From positions 2,790,001 to 2,854,000 of the forward strand of contig CBDAPX010000001.1 in the NCBI GenBank assembly GCA_965198725.1: a stretch of DNA of 64,000 nt. Reading direction: 5' to 3'. How positions within the stretch are numbered: position 1 is the stretch's first letter; the number at the start of each line of letters is the position of its first letter. Positions 5,935 to 15,502 of the stretch are shown here, piece after piece. The notes beneath the pieces are model-generated. The model was not told the DNA's origin. It saw only the letters and a list, made by a program, of their open reading frames with translations, and did not search any database. A program made the position numbers and the translations under genes. Origin of the DNA: CBDAPX01 sp965198725 (GTDB lineage Bacteria > Pseudomonadota > Alphaproteobacteria > Rhodobacterales > Rhodobacteraceae).

Positions 5935-7248
5935 ATGTCTCATACGTCAACACCGTTTGAAATGAACAACCTCGAAATGTCAGAGCGCGCTAAACCACTT
6001 TTGGCGCAAGTTATCCGACACATAGCGGACAATGTTGACCCGATTACCGAAGAATTCTTTCGCCTTGGTGAAGGTCGTGCTGATCGGTGGTCATACGCGC
6101 CCGGACAACTGGAACTGTTGGAAACGGCAAAACAAAAAGCGCGTGAGAATGGGTTGTGGAATTTCTTTCTTCCCAATGCGGAAACGGGCGAAGGTCTGTC
6201 GAACCTTGACTACGCATATATAGCAGCGGAACTGGGCAAAAACCCGTTGGCGTCCGAGACATTGAACTGCTCTGCCCCGGATACCGGGAATATGGAGGTT
6301 CTGGAACGCGTTGGAACGCAGGAGCAGAAAGACACGTGGCTAAAGCCGTTGCTGGCCGGTGAAATTCGGTCCGCATTTGCGATGACCGAGCCGGATGTGG
6401 CGTCTTCAGATGCCAAGAACATTTCGACGCGCGCCGTGCTGGATGGTGATGATTGGGTCATCAACGGCGAAAAATACTATATCTCCGGCGCTGGAGATCC
6501 ACGCTGTAAGATCATGATTGTTATGGTGAAAACCTCGCCAGGGGCGGAAACCTTTAAACAGCAATCGCAGATCTTGGTGCCAATTGATACTCCGGGCGTC
6601 GATATTCTGGGGCCCATGCACGTCTTCGGGCATGATGACGCGCCACATGGGCATATGCACATTCGTTTCACGAATGTCCGTGTCCCCAAAGAGAACATTT
6701 TGTTGGGTGAAGGCCGCGGCTTTGAAATCTCGCAACTGCGTTTGGGACCTGGTCGTATTCACCATTGCATGCGGTCCATCGGAGCCGGCGAAAATGCGTT
6801 GGATTTGCTGATTGACCGTGGCTTGGATCGTCAGGCGTTTGGAAAGCGCATCATCGATCTTGGGAAGAACATGGAAACCATCAGCCGGGCGCGGATCGAG
6901 ATTGAAGCCATGCGCCTGATGGTGCTGAAAGCGGCCAAGGCGATGGATGTGCTGGGCAACAAGGAGGCCCGGATCTGGGTCAGCATGATCAAAGCGATGG
7001 TTCCGGAAAAAGTGTGTGAAATCATCGATCAAGCCATGCAAGTTCATGGCGCTACCGGCATTTCGCAATGGTCGCCTTTGTCCGCGATGTATACCGGTCA
7101 GCGGACGCTGCGCTTTGCTGATGGACCGGATGAGGTGCACCATGCGGTTGTCGCACGGGCCGAGGTGAAGGCCTATCAATCCTTCAATGCGAGACAATCC
7201 GTTGTTGCCCATAATCAACCGCGTCCAAAGGTGTTTGACGGGCCCTGA
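5935..7248 (+). CDS. ACAD10/11-type acyl-CoA dehydrogenase
   Basis: A 437-residue flavoprotein of the acyl-CoA dehydrogenase family. Features typical of the ACAD10/11 branch include the NCSAPDTGNMEVL segment (about residues 110-122), TEPDVASSD (about 152-160), the GAGDPRCK segment, GHDDAPHGHM and the C-terminal RFADGPDEVH. In human ACAD11 this domain is fused to an APH-type kinase; here the kinase homologue is separate at 18021-19049. ATG 5935 is chosen because GAAAG lies ~8 bases upstream; the frame is open to 5863. It is followed after 3 bases by a broken SDR gene. Predicted role: processing 4-phospho- or 2-methyl-branched acyl-CoA esters. Confidence 0.85.
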   Translation: MSHTSTPFEMNNLEMSERAKPLLAQVIRHIADNVDPITEEFFRLGEGRADRWSYAPGQLELLETAKQKARENGLWNFFLPNAETGEGLSNLDYAYIAAELGKNPLASETLNCSAPDTGNMEVLERVGTQEQKDTWLKPLLAGEIRSAFAMTEPDVASSDAKNISTRAVLDGDDWVINGEKYYISGAGDPRCKIMIVMVKTSPGAETFKQQSQILVPIDTPGVDILGPMHVFGHDDAPHGHMHIRFTNVRVPKENILLGEGRGFEISQLRLGPGRIHHCMRSIGAGENALDLLIDRGLDRQAFGKRIIDLGKNMETISRARIEIEAMRLMVLKAAKAMDVLGNKEARIWVSMIKAMVPEKVCEIIDQAMQVHGATGISQWSPLSAMYTGQRTLRFADGPDEVHHAVVARAEVKAYQSFNARQSVVAHNQPRPKVFDGP

Positions 7249-7251
7249 TCG

Positions 7252-8013
7252 ATGTTTGATCTGACCGGCAAGACGGCCCTATTGACCGGCGCGTCCAAGG
7301 GCGTGGGATTGGCCATGGCGACCGCCCTCGCCCAGCATGGCGCGACGGTTGTGATATCGGCACGCAAGCAGGATGCGCTCGACGCCGCAGTTGATGAGAT
7401 CAACGGGTTTGTCGGTGCTACGCGCGCCCATGCTGTTGCGGCGAATGTCGGCTATAAAGAGCAGCTTGAGGCACTGGTGGCCAAAACGCGCGACGTATCG
7501 GACCGTATCGATATCTTCGTCGGAAATGCCGGGGTGAACCCTTATTACGGCGCAACGTCTGAAATACCGGACGCGGCTTATGAAAAAACGATGCAATCCA
7601 ATGTGCAATCGAACCTGTGGCTCGCGTAGTTGGTGCGCCCCGCCATGGAGGCGCATGGCGGATCGATGATGTTCACCTCATCCATCGGCGCGTTCAAGCC
7701 GTCCGAAAAGCTGGGCACCTATGGTATGTCGAAACTCGCCCTGATCGGGTTGGTGCGCAATCTGGCCATTGAATTTGGGCCCAGCGGCATTCGTGTGAAC
7801 GCGATATGTCCGGGCCTGGTCAAAACCGATTTCGCAAGAGAGCTTTGGGACAATCCAGAGGTTGAGACCCGCATCCGCAATGAAATTCCGTTGAGACGTC
7901 TCGGTGAACCAGATGATTTCAAAGGGATTTGTGTCTTTCTGGCCTCGGACGCCAGCCAATATATGACCGGCCAGGCATTAACTGTCTGCGGCGGTTCCAA
8001 CATGTGGGCCTGA
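7252..8013 (+). pseudogene. SDR oxidoreductase with in-frame amber codon
   Basis: A full-length (253-codon) short-chain dehydrogenase frame interrupted only by TAG at 7627-7629, in the segment normally reading N-L-W-L-A-Q-L-V. A CAG to TAG change (Gln to stop) explains it. The cofactor motif TGASKGVG lies at residues ~10-17, NAG near 90, and the downstream half has the catalytic Ser in TSSIG and Tyr/Lys in YGMSK. Without readthrough the first part (125 residues) lacks the active site. The rest of the frame is clean, so the lesion is recent. It lies between the acyl-CoA dehydrogenase and a second intact SDR. Confidence 0.85.
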
Positions 8014-8018
8014 ACATC

Positions 8019-8795
8019 ATGGAACTCAAAAACAAGATTGTTGTCGTGACCGGGGCTGCCAGCGGAATTGGACGCGCCATGGCCATTCTGTTTGCCCAAG
8101 AAGGTGCTAAATCCGTCATTTGTTCTGACGTCAATCAAGATGGCGCAGCCGCTACGGCAGCGGACTGCGGCGGCGTTGCAATTGCGGCGGATGTGTCAAA
8201 AGAAAATGATATCAAGGCGTTGATCGATAAAGTTGAATCCGATATCGGCCCAATTGACCTCTTTTGTTCCAATGCTGGCATCTCTCTCGCCGGTGGGGTC
8301 GAAGTGCCCGATGAACAATGGCAAAGGATCTGGGAGATCAACGTGATGTCCCATGTCTGGGCCGCGCGCCATTTAGTGCCTTTGATGTCGGCACGCGGTG
8401 GGGGGTACCTTTTGAACACCTCCTCGGCGGCGGGATTGCTTAACCAGATCGGCTCTGCACCCTATGGGGTCACGAAACACGCGGCGGTTGGTCTGGCCGA
8501 ATGGCTGTCGCTGACCTATGGCGATCAGGGGATCAAGGTCTCGGTTCTGTGCCCACAGGCCGTGCGCACCGAAATGACGCGGGGCATGGAAAACCATGTG
8601 GCGGCCATTGATGGGATGCTGGAACCGGAAGACGCCGCAGAGGCGTGCGTCGAAACCATTCGGAACGAAACGTTCCTGGTTCTGCCCCATAAAAACGTGC
8701 TGGATTACATCCGTTTGAAGACCGAAAACTATGACCGGTGGCTCGGTGGCATGCGCAAGCTCAACCGGATTTACAAAGACATGCCGATGGAGTGA
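8019..8795 (+). CDS. SDR family NAD(P)-dependent oxidoreductase
   Basis: A 258-residue short-chain dehydrogenase starting at ATG 8019, 5 bases after the preceding stop. The TGAASGIG cofactor motif is at 11-18, NAG near 90, catalytic Ser in NTSSAAG and Tyr/Lys in YGVTK. It probably oxidises a secondary alcohol of an acyl-CoA intermediate in the catabolic island. Substrate cannot be told from sequence. Confidence 0.8.
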   Translation: MELKNKIVVVTGAASGIGRAMAILFAQEGAKSVICSDVNQDGAAATAADCGGVAIAADVSKENDIKALIDKVESDIGPIDLFCSNAGISLAGGVEVPDEQWQRIWEINVMSHVWAARHLVPLMSARGGGYLLNTSSAAGLLNQIGSAPYGVTKHAAVGLAEWLSLTYGDQGIKVSVLCPQAVRTEMTRGMENHVAAIDGMLEPEDAAEACVETIRNETFLVLPHKNVLDYIRLKTENYDRWLGGMRKLNRIYKDMPME

Positions 8796-9668
8796 TCATC
8801 GCGGGTTGTAGGGCCGCATCAGCCCTTCTTGCGCGACACTTGCCACCAATGTGCCGTCAGAGGCATAGATCGCCCCGCGATTGAACCCCCTCGCCCCGCC
8901 TGTAAATGGCGCATCCATGGCGCAAAGATGCCAGTCTTCGAAATGTATGGGCCTGTGAAACCACATCGCATGATCCAGACTGGCCGACATCACCTTGCCC
9001 TGAAACCAAGTCAGCCCATGCGGCCGCAGGCCAGAGGCTAGCAGGTTCATGTCCGACGCATAGGCCAACAGGCAATGCTGCATATGCGGAGCCGCTCCCG
9101 CAGCCCCTGCCATTCGGAACCACATCTGATTGACGTCAGAAGCGGCCTCTGGCGTGAAAAAGTCGCGCGGCGCTACCTCGCGCACCTCGATCGGGCGTGG
9201 TCGCAGGAAATCCGCCTTGTGTCGCTCTGGAATTTTGTCCGCATGCTGTTCGCGCAGCTCGCGACGTTCCTTCAACCCCTCGGGCCCAGCCACTTTGGGC
9301 ATTTCATGTTGGTATTCCCAGCCGACTTCTTCGATGTGGAAAGACGCAGACATGTTAAAAATCTGTTTGCCGTGCTGGATCGCGACAACCCTGCGGGTGG
9401 TAAAGCTGCCGCCGTCCCGGGCATGATCGACGCTGTAAATAACCGGAATAGACGGATCGCCCGGTCGAATGAAATAGGCGTGCAGCGAATGACACAGCCG
9501 GTCCGGCACCGTGCGATAGGTCGCCATCAATGCCTGTGCAATAACGTGACCGCCAAAGATGCGCGTGCTGGTTTCCCCACCTGTCCCCTGCCCCCGAAAC
9601 AGATCCACCTCAAGGCGTTCAATGTCCAAAAGATCGAGCAGTTCGGACGCGATTGCATCATCGGTCAT
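8796..9668 (-). CDS. tesB: acyl-CoA thioesterase II (TesB-type)
   Basis: A 290-residue double-hotdog thioesterase that hydrolyses acyl-CoA to free acid and CoA. The N-terminal segment with FRGQGTGGETSTRIFGGHV and the HSLHAYFIRPGD motif (about 62-73) are typical, as is the C-terminal SLDHAMWFH motif. It converges on the SDR gene with no gap. In a catabolic cluster it may release dead-end CoA esters and keep CoA available. Confidence 0.85.
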   Translation of the reverse strand: MTDDAIASELLDLLDIERLEVDLFRGQGTGGETSTRIFGGHVIAQALMATYRTVPDRLCHSLHAYFIRPGDPSIPVIYSVDHARDGGSFTTRRVVAIQHGKQIFNMSASFHIEEVGWEYQHEMPKVAGPEGLKERRELREQHADKIPERHKADFLRPRPIEVREVAPRDFFTPEAASDVNQMWFRMAGAAGAAPHMQHCLLAYASDMNLLASGLRPHGLTWFQGKVMSASLDHAMWFHRPIHFEDWHLCAMDAPFTGGARGFNRGAIYASDGTLVASVAQEGLMRPYNPR

Positions 9669-9698
9669 GATGGCATTCCTTTGGTCACTGGCCTTTGT

Positions 9699-10931
9699 TT
9701 ATTTGGGATCTTCGATCAACGCGCCATGCACAAGTGCTTTGAGCTGGGCGCGTGATGGGTAAGAGCTGGACGGCGATAATTGGGTGAAAAAGACCACCGA
9801 CATGTCCTGAGCCGGATCACCCCAGAAGAAGGTGGATGCCATACCACCCCAGCTAAAATCTCCGACACTGCCCGGGGTCCGGGCGCGACCCGGATCCAGC
9901 ACAACGGCCCCGCCAATGCCAAACCCCATGCCGTCCATCGGCTGTTCGGCAAAGCTCGACGGGCCCATCGATGCGATGTCACCCGGCAAATGGTTGCGCA
10001 TCATGAAGGACAAGGTTTTGGGGCTCAGCAAACGCGCGCCGCCCAAACTCCCACCACGGCGCAGCATTTCGGCGAAGTTCATAAAGTCATCAATGGTTCC
10101 AACCAGCCCGCCGCCGCCGGAAAACATCGAAGCGTTCAGAAATGGCGAATTTTCGTGATCATCATAAAGCCGGAGCGTGTCGCCCCCCGCCGCACTGTCA
10201 TTCAACGCCATCGCGTCGCCTTCGAGCGGGGTGTAAAGCGAAGCAAACCGGTCACCGGTTCCCGGGCGCACTGAAAAACCGGTTTCGGTCATGCCGAGCG
10301 GATCAAAGATGTTCTCTTTCAAAAACACGTCCAAAGGTTGCCCCGAGACCACCTCGATCACGCGGCCGATGACATCTATGCCAACCGAATACTCCCATTT
10401 TGCGCCTGGTTCGAACGCCAAAGGAACGCCGGCAAGGGTATCGACCATTTCGGCCAAGGGGCCATCGCCGGGCTCAAAATCAAGTGCCTGATCCGCATAA
10501 GCTTTGCCGATAAGACCGGGATTAAAGGAATAGCTCAACCCACTGGTGTGCAATAATAAATGGTGAAGTGTTGGTGCCGCGCAGGGCGTTGTTTGATCAA
10601 GGCGCTCTGCGCCCGGGATCAACGCTTGCGCGTCCGAGAAGGCCGGAATGAAATCCGATACCGGAGCTTCCAGATGAAACAACCCGCGCTCGGCCAACAT
10701 CATAAGAGCCACGGATGTCACCGGTTTTGTCATCGAGTAAATCCGGACGACCGTATCCCGCGTGAAGTCGAGGTTTTCTTCGACATTCCGCGCGCCAGTT
10801 GCGTGGAAATACGCTTCTTCGCCCCCGCGCCGGATCAGAACACTGGACCCGGGATAAAGGCGCCGGTCCACGTAATCCTGCATCCAGTCCGCGATCCGGT
10901 TTAGCCGTGTCGTATCAAATCCCAGATGCAT
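9699..10931 (-). CDS. class C beta-lactamase-fold serine hydrolase
   Basis: A 410-residue protein of the beta-lactamase/esterase (EstB-like) family. The catalytic Ser/Lys motif SMTK is at 66-69, HTSG near 133, and Y-S-V marks the second active-site motif. There is no signal peptide, so it is cytoplasmic and more likely an esterase or lactonase than an antibiotic-resistance enzyme. It precedes the thioesterase gene on the same strand with 30 bases between, so the two may form one unit. A role in opening a lactone or ester substrate of the island is speculation. Confidence 0.75.
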   Translation of the reverse strand: MHLGFDTTRLNRIADWMQDYVDRRLYPGSSVLIRRGGEEAYFHATGARNVEENLDFTRDTVVRIYSMTKPVTSVALMMLAERGLFHLEAPVSDFIPAFSDAQALIPGAERLDQTTPCAAPTLHHLLLHTSGLSYSFNPGLIGKAYADQALDFEPGDGPLAEMVDTLAGVPLAFEPGAKWEYSVGIDVIGRVIEVVSGQPLDVFLKENIFDPLGMTETGFSVRPGTGDRFASLYTPLEGDAMALNDSAAGGDTLRLYDDHENSPFLNASMFSGGGGLVGTIDDFMNFAEMLRRGGSLGGARLLSPKTLSFMMRNHLPGDIASMGPSSFAEQPMDGMGFGIGGAVVLDPGRARTPGSVGDFSWGGMASTFFWGDPAQDMSVVFFTQLSPSSSYPSRAQLKALVHGALIEDPK

Positions 10932-11120
10932 CGCCGCCCTCGTCCGATTGTTGTGATGCGTCGATCTTGCACTTTTTGGGGGACAAGGCGACGGCTTGGT
11001 TCTCGGGTTTCAGTCTGCACAACGAAACGCCAGCCTGCAACGACGATGCGGCACAATTGACAGCGCAGGTTTGAGATCGATAGCGTTTCTGTTGAGGCAG
11101 AGGGCTTTCGGGGAGGAAAG

Positions 11121-11726
11121 ATGAAACTCTATTTTGCGCCCAACAGTCGGGCGGTTCGCGTTGCGTGGCTTTTGGAAGAGTTGGGACTCAAATACGAACT
11201 CGAACGCTTTGAACTAGGTGCGCGCGAGATGCGCAGCGATGCCTATCGCAAAATGCATCCAATGGGACGGATTCCGGTGTTGATTGATGGCGATGTGACC
11301 CTCTTTGAATCCGGTGCGATCATTCAATATGTCTTGGCGCGTCATGGGGAAGGTCGGTTGCAACCCGACGCGCAAGACCCTGATTTCCCGACCTATTTGC
11401 AGTGGTTTCATTACTGCGAGGGCATGGTCATGCCGCCGATGAACGCGATTGTGGTGGAAACCATTTTGCTGCCTCCGGATCGCCGCAGCGATGTACACGC
11501 CAAACGCGCGACCAAGCTGTTGGGTCAGATGTTGACGGCCGTGAATGACCATTTGGCCGATCGCGACTATTTGGCCGGTTCATTCAGCGCCGCAGACATC
11601 ATGACCGGTCACGCGGCACTCATGTCTAAAAGGTTGGGCGCTGACATGGACGACAAACCCAACGTGCGCGCCTATATTGACCGGCTCAAAGCGCGCCCTG
11701 CATTGGAAAAGGCTCTCAGCCTTTAG
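11121..11726 (+). CDS. glutathione S-transferase
   Basis: A 201-residue cytosolic-type GST. The N-terminal thioredoxin-like domain (1-80) has the Ser in NSRAVRV and the glutathione-binding GRIPVL and ESGAIIQY motifs; the C-terminal part is all-helical with the SAADIM motif. The ribosome site GGGGAGGAAAG lies directly before ATG 11121. Its 3' end overlaps the convergent livF gene by 4 bases. Substrate unknown. Confidence 0.85.
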   Translation: MKLYFAPNSRAVRVAWLLEELGLKYELERFELGAREMRSDAYRKMHPMGRIPVLIDGDVTLFESGAIIQYVLARHGEGRLQPDAQDPDFPTYLQWFHYCEGMVMPPMNAIVVETILLPPDRRSDVHAKRATKLLGQMLTAVNDHLADRDYLAGSFSAADIMTGHAALMSKRLGADMDDKPNVRAYIDRLKARPALEKALSL

Positions 11727-12424
11727 ACCTCTAACCATTCCTTGCGCACGTCTTCGCGGGCACGCAACTCTTCAGGCGTGCCTTCAAACACGACCTGACC
11801 ATGGCCCATCACATAGACGCGGTGGGCAATATCCATGGCGATGGCCAGTTTTTGTTCGACCAACAGCGTCGCAATCCCCCGCTTGGCAATCTCTTGCAAC
11901 AGCTCGGCGACGCGTTGAACCATCTGCGGCGACAAGCCTTCGGTGGGTTCGTCGATCATGATAAGGTCCGGATCGCCCATCAGCGTTCGACACATGGTGA
12001 GCATCTGTTGTTCGCCGCCAGACAGAACCGATGCCTCAACATCGGCGCGGTTGCGCAGGTTGTCGAACATGTTGAACATGTCCTCCATAGACCAACGCCC
12101 CTGCCCGTCTTTCTGTCCGGGTTTCAGGCCAAGCGTCAGGTTCTGGCGGGTGGTCAAGCCCGGAAAGATGTCCCGGTTTTCAGGAACATACCCAATCCCC
12201 AAATTGGCAATTTCATAAGCTTTCTTGCCCGCGATTTCAGTTCCCCGAAACTGGACCGACCCGTGCGGGGCCACTTCGCCCATGACAGCCTTGCACGTGG
12301 TTGAACGCCCAACGCCGTTCCGGCCCAAAAGCGCGACAATCTCGCCTTCGCGGATGTTGAGCGTAACGCCCTGCAAAATATGCGATTTGCCGTAATAGGC
12401 GTGAAGATCCGTGACATCCAACAT
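11723..12424 (-). CDS. livF: branched-chain-type ABC transporter ATPase LivF
   Basis: A 233-residue ATPase of the HAAT (LivF) group. The ABC signature LSGGEQQM, Walker B LIMIDEPTEGL and switch His region are intact. The Walker A reads GRNGVGRSTT, with Arg where Lys is standard; I believe this variant occurs in other LivF proteins, so it may still work. Last gene of the liv operon (15427 to 11723). The substrate is probably an amphipathic amino or organic acid linked to the surrounding catabolic genes. Confidence 0.85.
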   Translation of the reverse strand: MLDVTDLHAYYGKSHILQGVTLNIREGEIVALLGRNGVGRSTTCKAVMGEVAPHGSVQFRGTEIAGKKAYEIANLGIGYVPENRDIFPGLTTRQNLTLGLKPGQKDGQGRWSMEDMFNMFDNLRNRADVEASVLSGGEQQMLTMCRTLMGDPDLIMIDEPTEGLSPQMVQRVAELLQEIAKRGIATLLVEQKLAIAMDIAHRVYVMGHGQVVFEGTPEELRAREDVRKEWLEV

Positions 12425-13188
12425 CAGTGTTCCGCCTCCAGTGCCGCGCCAAGATACGCCTCTTGAACCTTTGGGTTTCCGCGCACGTCTTCGGGTGCCC
12501 CGGTCGCGATAATCTCACCATAGACGAGGACCGAAATCCGGTCCGCGAGACCAAAGACAACGCCCATGTCGTGTTCAACCATGATCAACGTCTTGTCCTC
12601 GGTCACTTTGCGGATCAGGTCGACGATGTAATCGGTTTCCGAATGGCTCATCCCCGCCGTGGGTTCGTCCAACATGATGACATTCGCCCCACCCGCGATG
12701 GTGATCCCGATTTCTAACGCGCGTTGTTCTGCGTAGGACAGCACACCGGCGGGCAACTCACGTCGTTCGCTGAGGTTGATCTGGTCGAGGATTTCATCTG
12801 CCGCTTCGGTCAAGGCGCGCGACCGGCTGACAAGGTTCCAAAAGGAATACCGATACCCCATGGACCACAGCAGCGAACAGCGGACGTTTTCAAAAACGCT
12901 CATCCGGGGAAAGATATTTGTGATCTGAAAAGACCGGCTCAACCCCATGCGGTTGATTTCATAAGGTGCCAGACCGGCCAGATCGTGGCCGTGCAGTTTG
13001 ACGCTGCCTTCTGACGCCGGAAACCGGGCTGTAATCAGGTTAAAGAGTGTGGATTTACCCGCCCCGTTTGGACCGATTATGGCGTGGCGTTCGCCCGCCC
13101 GGATATCAAGATCGATCCCTCGGATAATCTCGGTCTTGCCAAAGCTCTTGCGCAGCCCGTCAATCTGCAATGCTGCCGCCATACTCAC
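12424..13188 (-). CDS. livG: branched-chain-type ABC transporter ATPase LivG
   Basis: A 254-residue ATPase with Walker A GPNGAGKST, a LSYAEQRALE signature region and Walker B VIMLDEPTAGM, as in LivG. Shares one base with livF and overlaps livM by 4 bases. Forms the heteromeric ATPase pair on the cytoplasmic face of LivHM. Confidence 0.88.
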   Translation of the reverse strand: MSMAAALQIDGLRKSFGKTEIIRGIDLDIRAGERHAIIGPNGAGKSTLFNLITARFPASEGSVKLHGHDLAGLAPYEINRMGLSRSFQITNIFPRMSVFENVRCSLLWSMGYRYSFWNLVSRSRALTEAADEILDQINLSERRELPAGVLSYAEQRALEIGITIAGGANVIMLDEPTAGMSHSETDYIVDLIRKVTEDKTLIMVEHDMGVVFGLADRISVLVYGEIIATGAPEDVRGNPKVQEAYLGAALEAEH

Positions 13189-14474
13189 AACCGGCCCCCT
13201 TCCAGAGAATTTGCATCATGAAACGCTGCGGCCATCTCTACCGCAGACCGTTTGGCCAACCAGATCCCGCCAACAGCCAGGCCCAGGAAAATGGCGGACG
13301 GCAGGATGCTGTGACTGTCAAAGCTCGTCCAGAAGAGGGTCATTTCATGATCCCCCAACGCAGCATGGCGCAGATGGAACACAATCTCCATCAAGCCACA
13401 GAGGCCCAACGCCCCGATTGTGCCGGGGATCAGGACCTTGAGATACGGCATAAACAGCCTGCTCAATCGTCCCATGCGCGCCGCGGGGTAATGCATCATG
13501 ATCAACCCAGCGAGCCCGCCGGGAAAGAACATGACCGTGGCTACAAAAAGCGCGCCGACATAAAGCGCCCAAAGCTCTGTTTCGAGGCTGAGCACCGTCT
13601 GCAGCAACGTGAACAAGATCGCGCCCAAGATCGGACCAAAGAAGAACCCAACACCACCAAGAAAAGTGATCAGCAAGATGACACCCGATTGCGTGGCGTT
13701 CAGGTTTTCTTCGGTCAGGATCTCATAGTTGATGGCAAACAAACCGCCCGCGATCCCGCAAAAGAATCCGGAGGCGATAAAGGAATAAAACCGCACCCAA
13801 CGGGCGGAATACCCAAGGAATTCAGCGCGTTCGGGGTTGTCGCGTACCGCGTTTGCCATCCGTCCAATCGGCGTGCGCGAAAAGAGGTACATCAGGAACG
13901 CGGACAAAAGCAGCCAGAAGCAGATCAGATAGTAGACCTCAATCTGCTGCAGGAACTCAACGCCAAAGAACGGCAGACCATAAGTACGGTCCCCGCTGAT
14001 CCCCTCTTCCCCGCCAAAGAATGCAACGATGATGACCGAACAAGCCGCGATCAGCTCGCCCACACCGAGCGAGATCATGGCAAACACTGTTCCGGCTTTG
14101 CGCGTGGAAAAGCTGCCAACAATCGTGGCCAGCCCCAGGCCAAAGAGCCCGCCAAACAACGGCAACACCGGCAAAGGCAACGGTAGCGCGTATTCCTCGA
14201 CATAGTTCATAACATGAACGCAAAGAAACCCGCCCACGCCCATGTAGACCGCGTGGCCAAATGACAGCATCCCGCCCTGCCCCAGCAACATGTTATAGGC
14301 CAGCGCAAAGATGATCGTGATGGCCATCTGGTTCATGATGGTGATGGCGCTATTCGAGGTGAAGAGCTGCGGCATGACCAGCAGGAAAACAGTCGCGATG
14401 ATCCAAGGCATCGCGCTGCTCATCGTCACGCCAGAGCCTGCGACGCGGTCCGGTTTTTGCGTTGTATCGGTCAT
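13185..14474 (-). CDS. livM: branched-chain-type ABC transporter permease LivM
   Basis: A 429-residue permease, somewhat longer than the ~320-400 usual, with about ten hydrophobic spans. The GQGGMLSFGHAVYMGVGGF segment near residue 65 and the NAVRDNPERAEFLGYS coupling loop (about 205-220) are hallmarks of LivM. The C-terminal ~80 residues include extra membrane spans. Overlaps livG and livH by 4 bases each. Confidence 0.88.
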   Translation of the reverse strand: MTDTTQKPDRVAGSGVTMSSAMPWIIATVFLLVMPQLFTSNSAITIMNQMAITIIFALAYNMLLGQGGMLSFGHAVYMGVGGFLCVHVMNYVEEYALPLPLPVLPLFGGLFGLGLATIVGSFSTRKAGTVFAMISLGVGELIAACSVIIVAFFGGEEGISGDRTYGLPFFGVEFLQQIEVYYLICFWLLLSAFLMYLFSRTPIGRMANAVRDNPERAEFLGYSARWVRFYSFIASGFFCGIAGGLFAINYEILTEENLNATQSGVILLITFLGGVGFFFGPILGAILFTLLQTVLSLETELWALYVGALFVATVMFFPGGLAGLIMMHYPAARMGRLSRLFMPYLKVLIPGTIGALGLCGLMEIVFHLRHAALGDHEMTLFWTSFDSHSILPSAIFLGLAVGGIWLAKRSAVEMAAAFHDANSLEGGRL

Positions 14475-15427
14475 GCGTCACGCTTTCCAAAAAGGCCATG
14501 CGGGCGGAAGACAAGGATCACAACCATCAAGAGATACGGCAGGATCGGCCCAATTTGCGGCAAGGTCAGTGTCCAAAGATCGCGCCAAGCGCTTTCCGAC
14601 AGATCAACTGGCTGTTCAAAGCCCATGGCGATCAGAACATCCGCTGCTCCGACATTGTATGAGGCGGCAAAGGTCGTGATCCAGCCAATCAACAGTGACG
14701 CGGCCAAGGCGCCCCAAAGCGATCCCAGTCCACCGATTACGATGGTCACGAAAACGATCGAGCCCAGAACAACGGCCATGCCGGGAAAGGTGCCCAGCAC
14801 CGGGCCTGCGATCACGCCCGCAACACCGGCCAGCGCCGTACCCACGCCAAAGACACCCATGAATACTAGGGGTACATTGTGACCCAAAGCCTCGACCGTG
14901 CGCGGATAGCTGAGCGCCGCTTGAATGATCATCCCGATCCGCGTGCGCGTCAGAACATAAAGCAGGCCAAGGAAGATCATCATCGACACGATGATCATGA
15001 ATATCTTGTAGGCCGGAATGGCATTGCCCGAGATCGAGAACAGGGTGAATTGCAATATTTCGGGCGGATCATAGGGCAACTGGTTCTTACCCCAGATGAA
15101 CTGCACGAGTTCTTCGATCAACAAAGCCAGCCCGAAGGTGAAAATGAGTTCAGGCACATGCCCGTATTGGTGCACGCGCCTGAGACCATACCGTTCGACC
15201 AGCGCGCCCATCACACCAACGATCAAGGGTGCAATCAGCAAGCCAGTCCAAAATCCGAAATAGGTGCTGATCTGATATGCGAAATAGGCCCCCAGCATGT
15301 AAAAGCTGGCATGGGCAAAATTCAAAACACCCATCATCGAAAAGATCAGTGTCAGCCCGGCGGACAACATGAACAGGAGCAACCCGGTCACCAGCCCGTC
15401 GATCAGATTGACGAGTACGAGGTCCAT
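14471..15427 (-). CDS. livH: branched-chain-type ABC transporter permease LivH
   Basis: A 318-residue permease with about eight spans, the N-terminal GLLLFMLSAGLTLIFSMMGVL segment region and the RTRIGMIIQA coupling loop typical of LivH. Second gene of the operon after the binding protein, with a stable hairpin in the 75-base gap before it. Confidence 0.88.
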   Translation of the reverse strand: MDLVLVNLIDGLVTGLLLFMLSAGLTLIFSMMGVLNFAHASFYMLGAYFAYQISTYFGFWTGLLIAPLIVGVMGALVERYGLRRVHQYGHVPELIFTFGLALLIEELVQFIWGKNQLPYDPPEILQFTLFSISGNAIPAYKIFMIIVSMMIFLGLLYVLTRTRIGMIIQAALSYPRTVEALGHNVPLVFMGVFGVGTALAGVAGVIAGPVLGTFPGMAVVLGSIVFVTIVIGGLGSLWGALAASLLIGWITTFAASYNVGAADVLIAMGFEQPVDLSESAWRDLWTLTLPQIGPILPYLLMVVILVFRPHGLFGKRDA

Positions 15428-15464
15428 GCCTCTCTCCCTTGCTCGGTCAAACGGTTTTGAACCA

Positions 15465-15488
15465 TCGGCCGCCCCGAAGGACGGCCGA
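15465..15488 (-). other. intercistronic hairpin between the binding-protein gene and livH
   Basis: On the minus-strand transcript the arms TCGGCCGTCC and GGGCGGCCGA enclose a UUCG tetraloop, with no T-run. It may protect the 3' end of the binding-protein mRNA, giving more binding protein than permease, as is common in ABC operons. Confidence 0.6.
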
Positions 15489-15502
15489 CAATTGGACGCC
15501 TC

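Noticed and set aside
7630..8013. Second half of the broken SDR as an independent gene
   Set aside because: It is in the same frame as the first half, begins at TTG and lacks the cofactor-binding domain.
13170..14186. Long plus-strand open frame opposite livM
   Set aside because: It lies antisense to a clear permease gene, has low-complexity Gln/Arg/His composition and no ribosome site.
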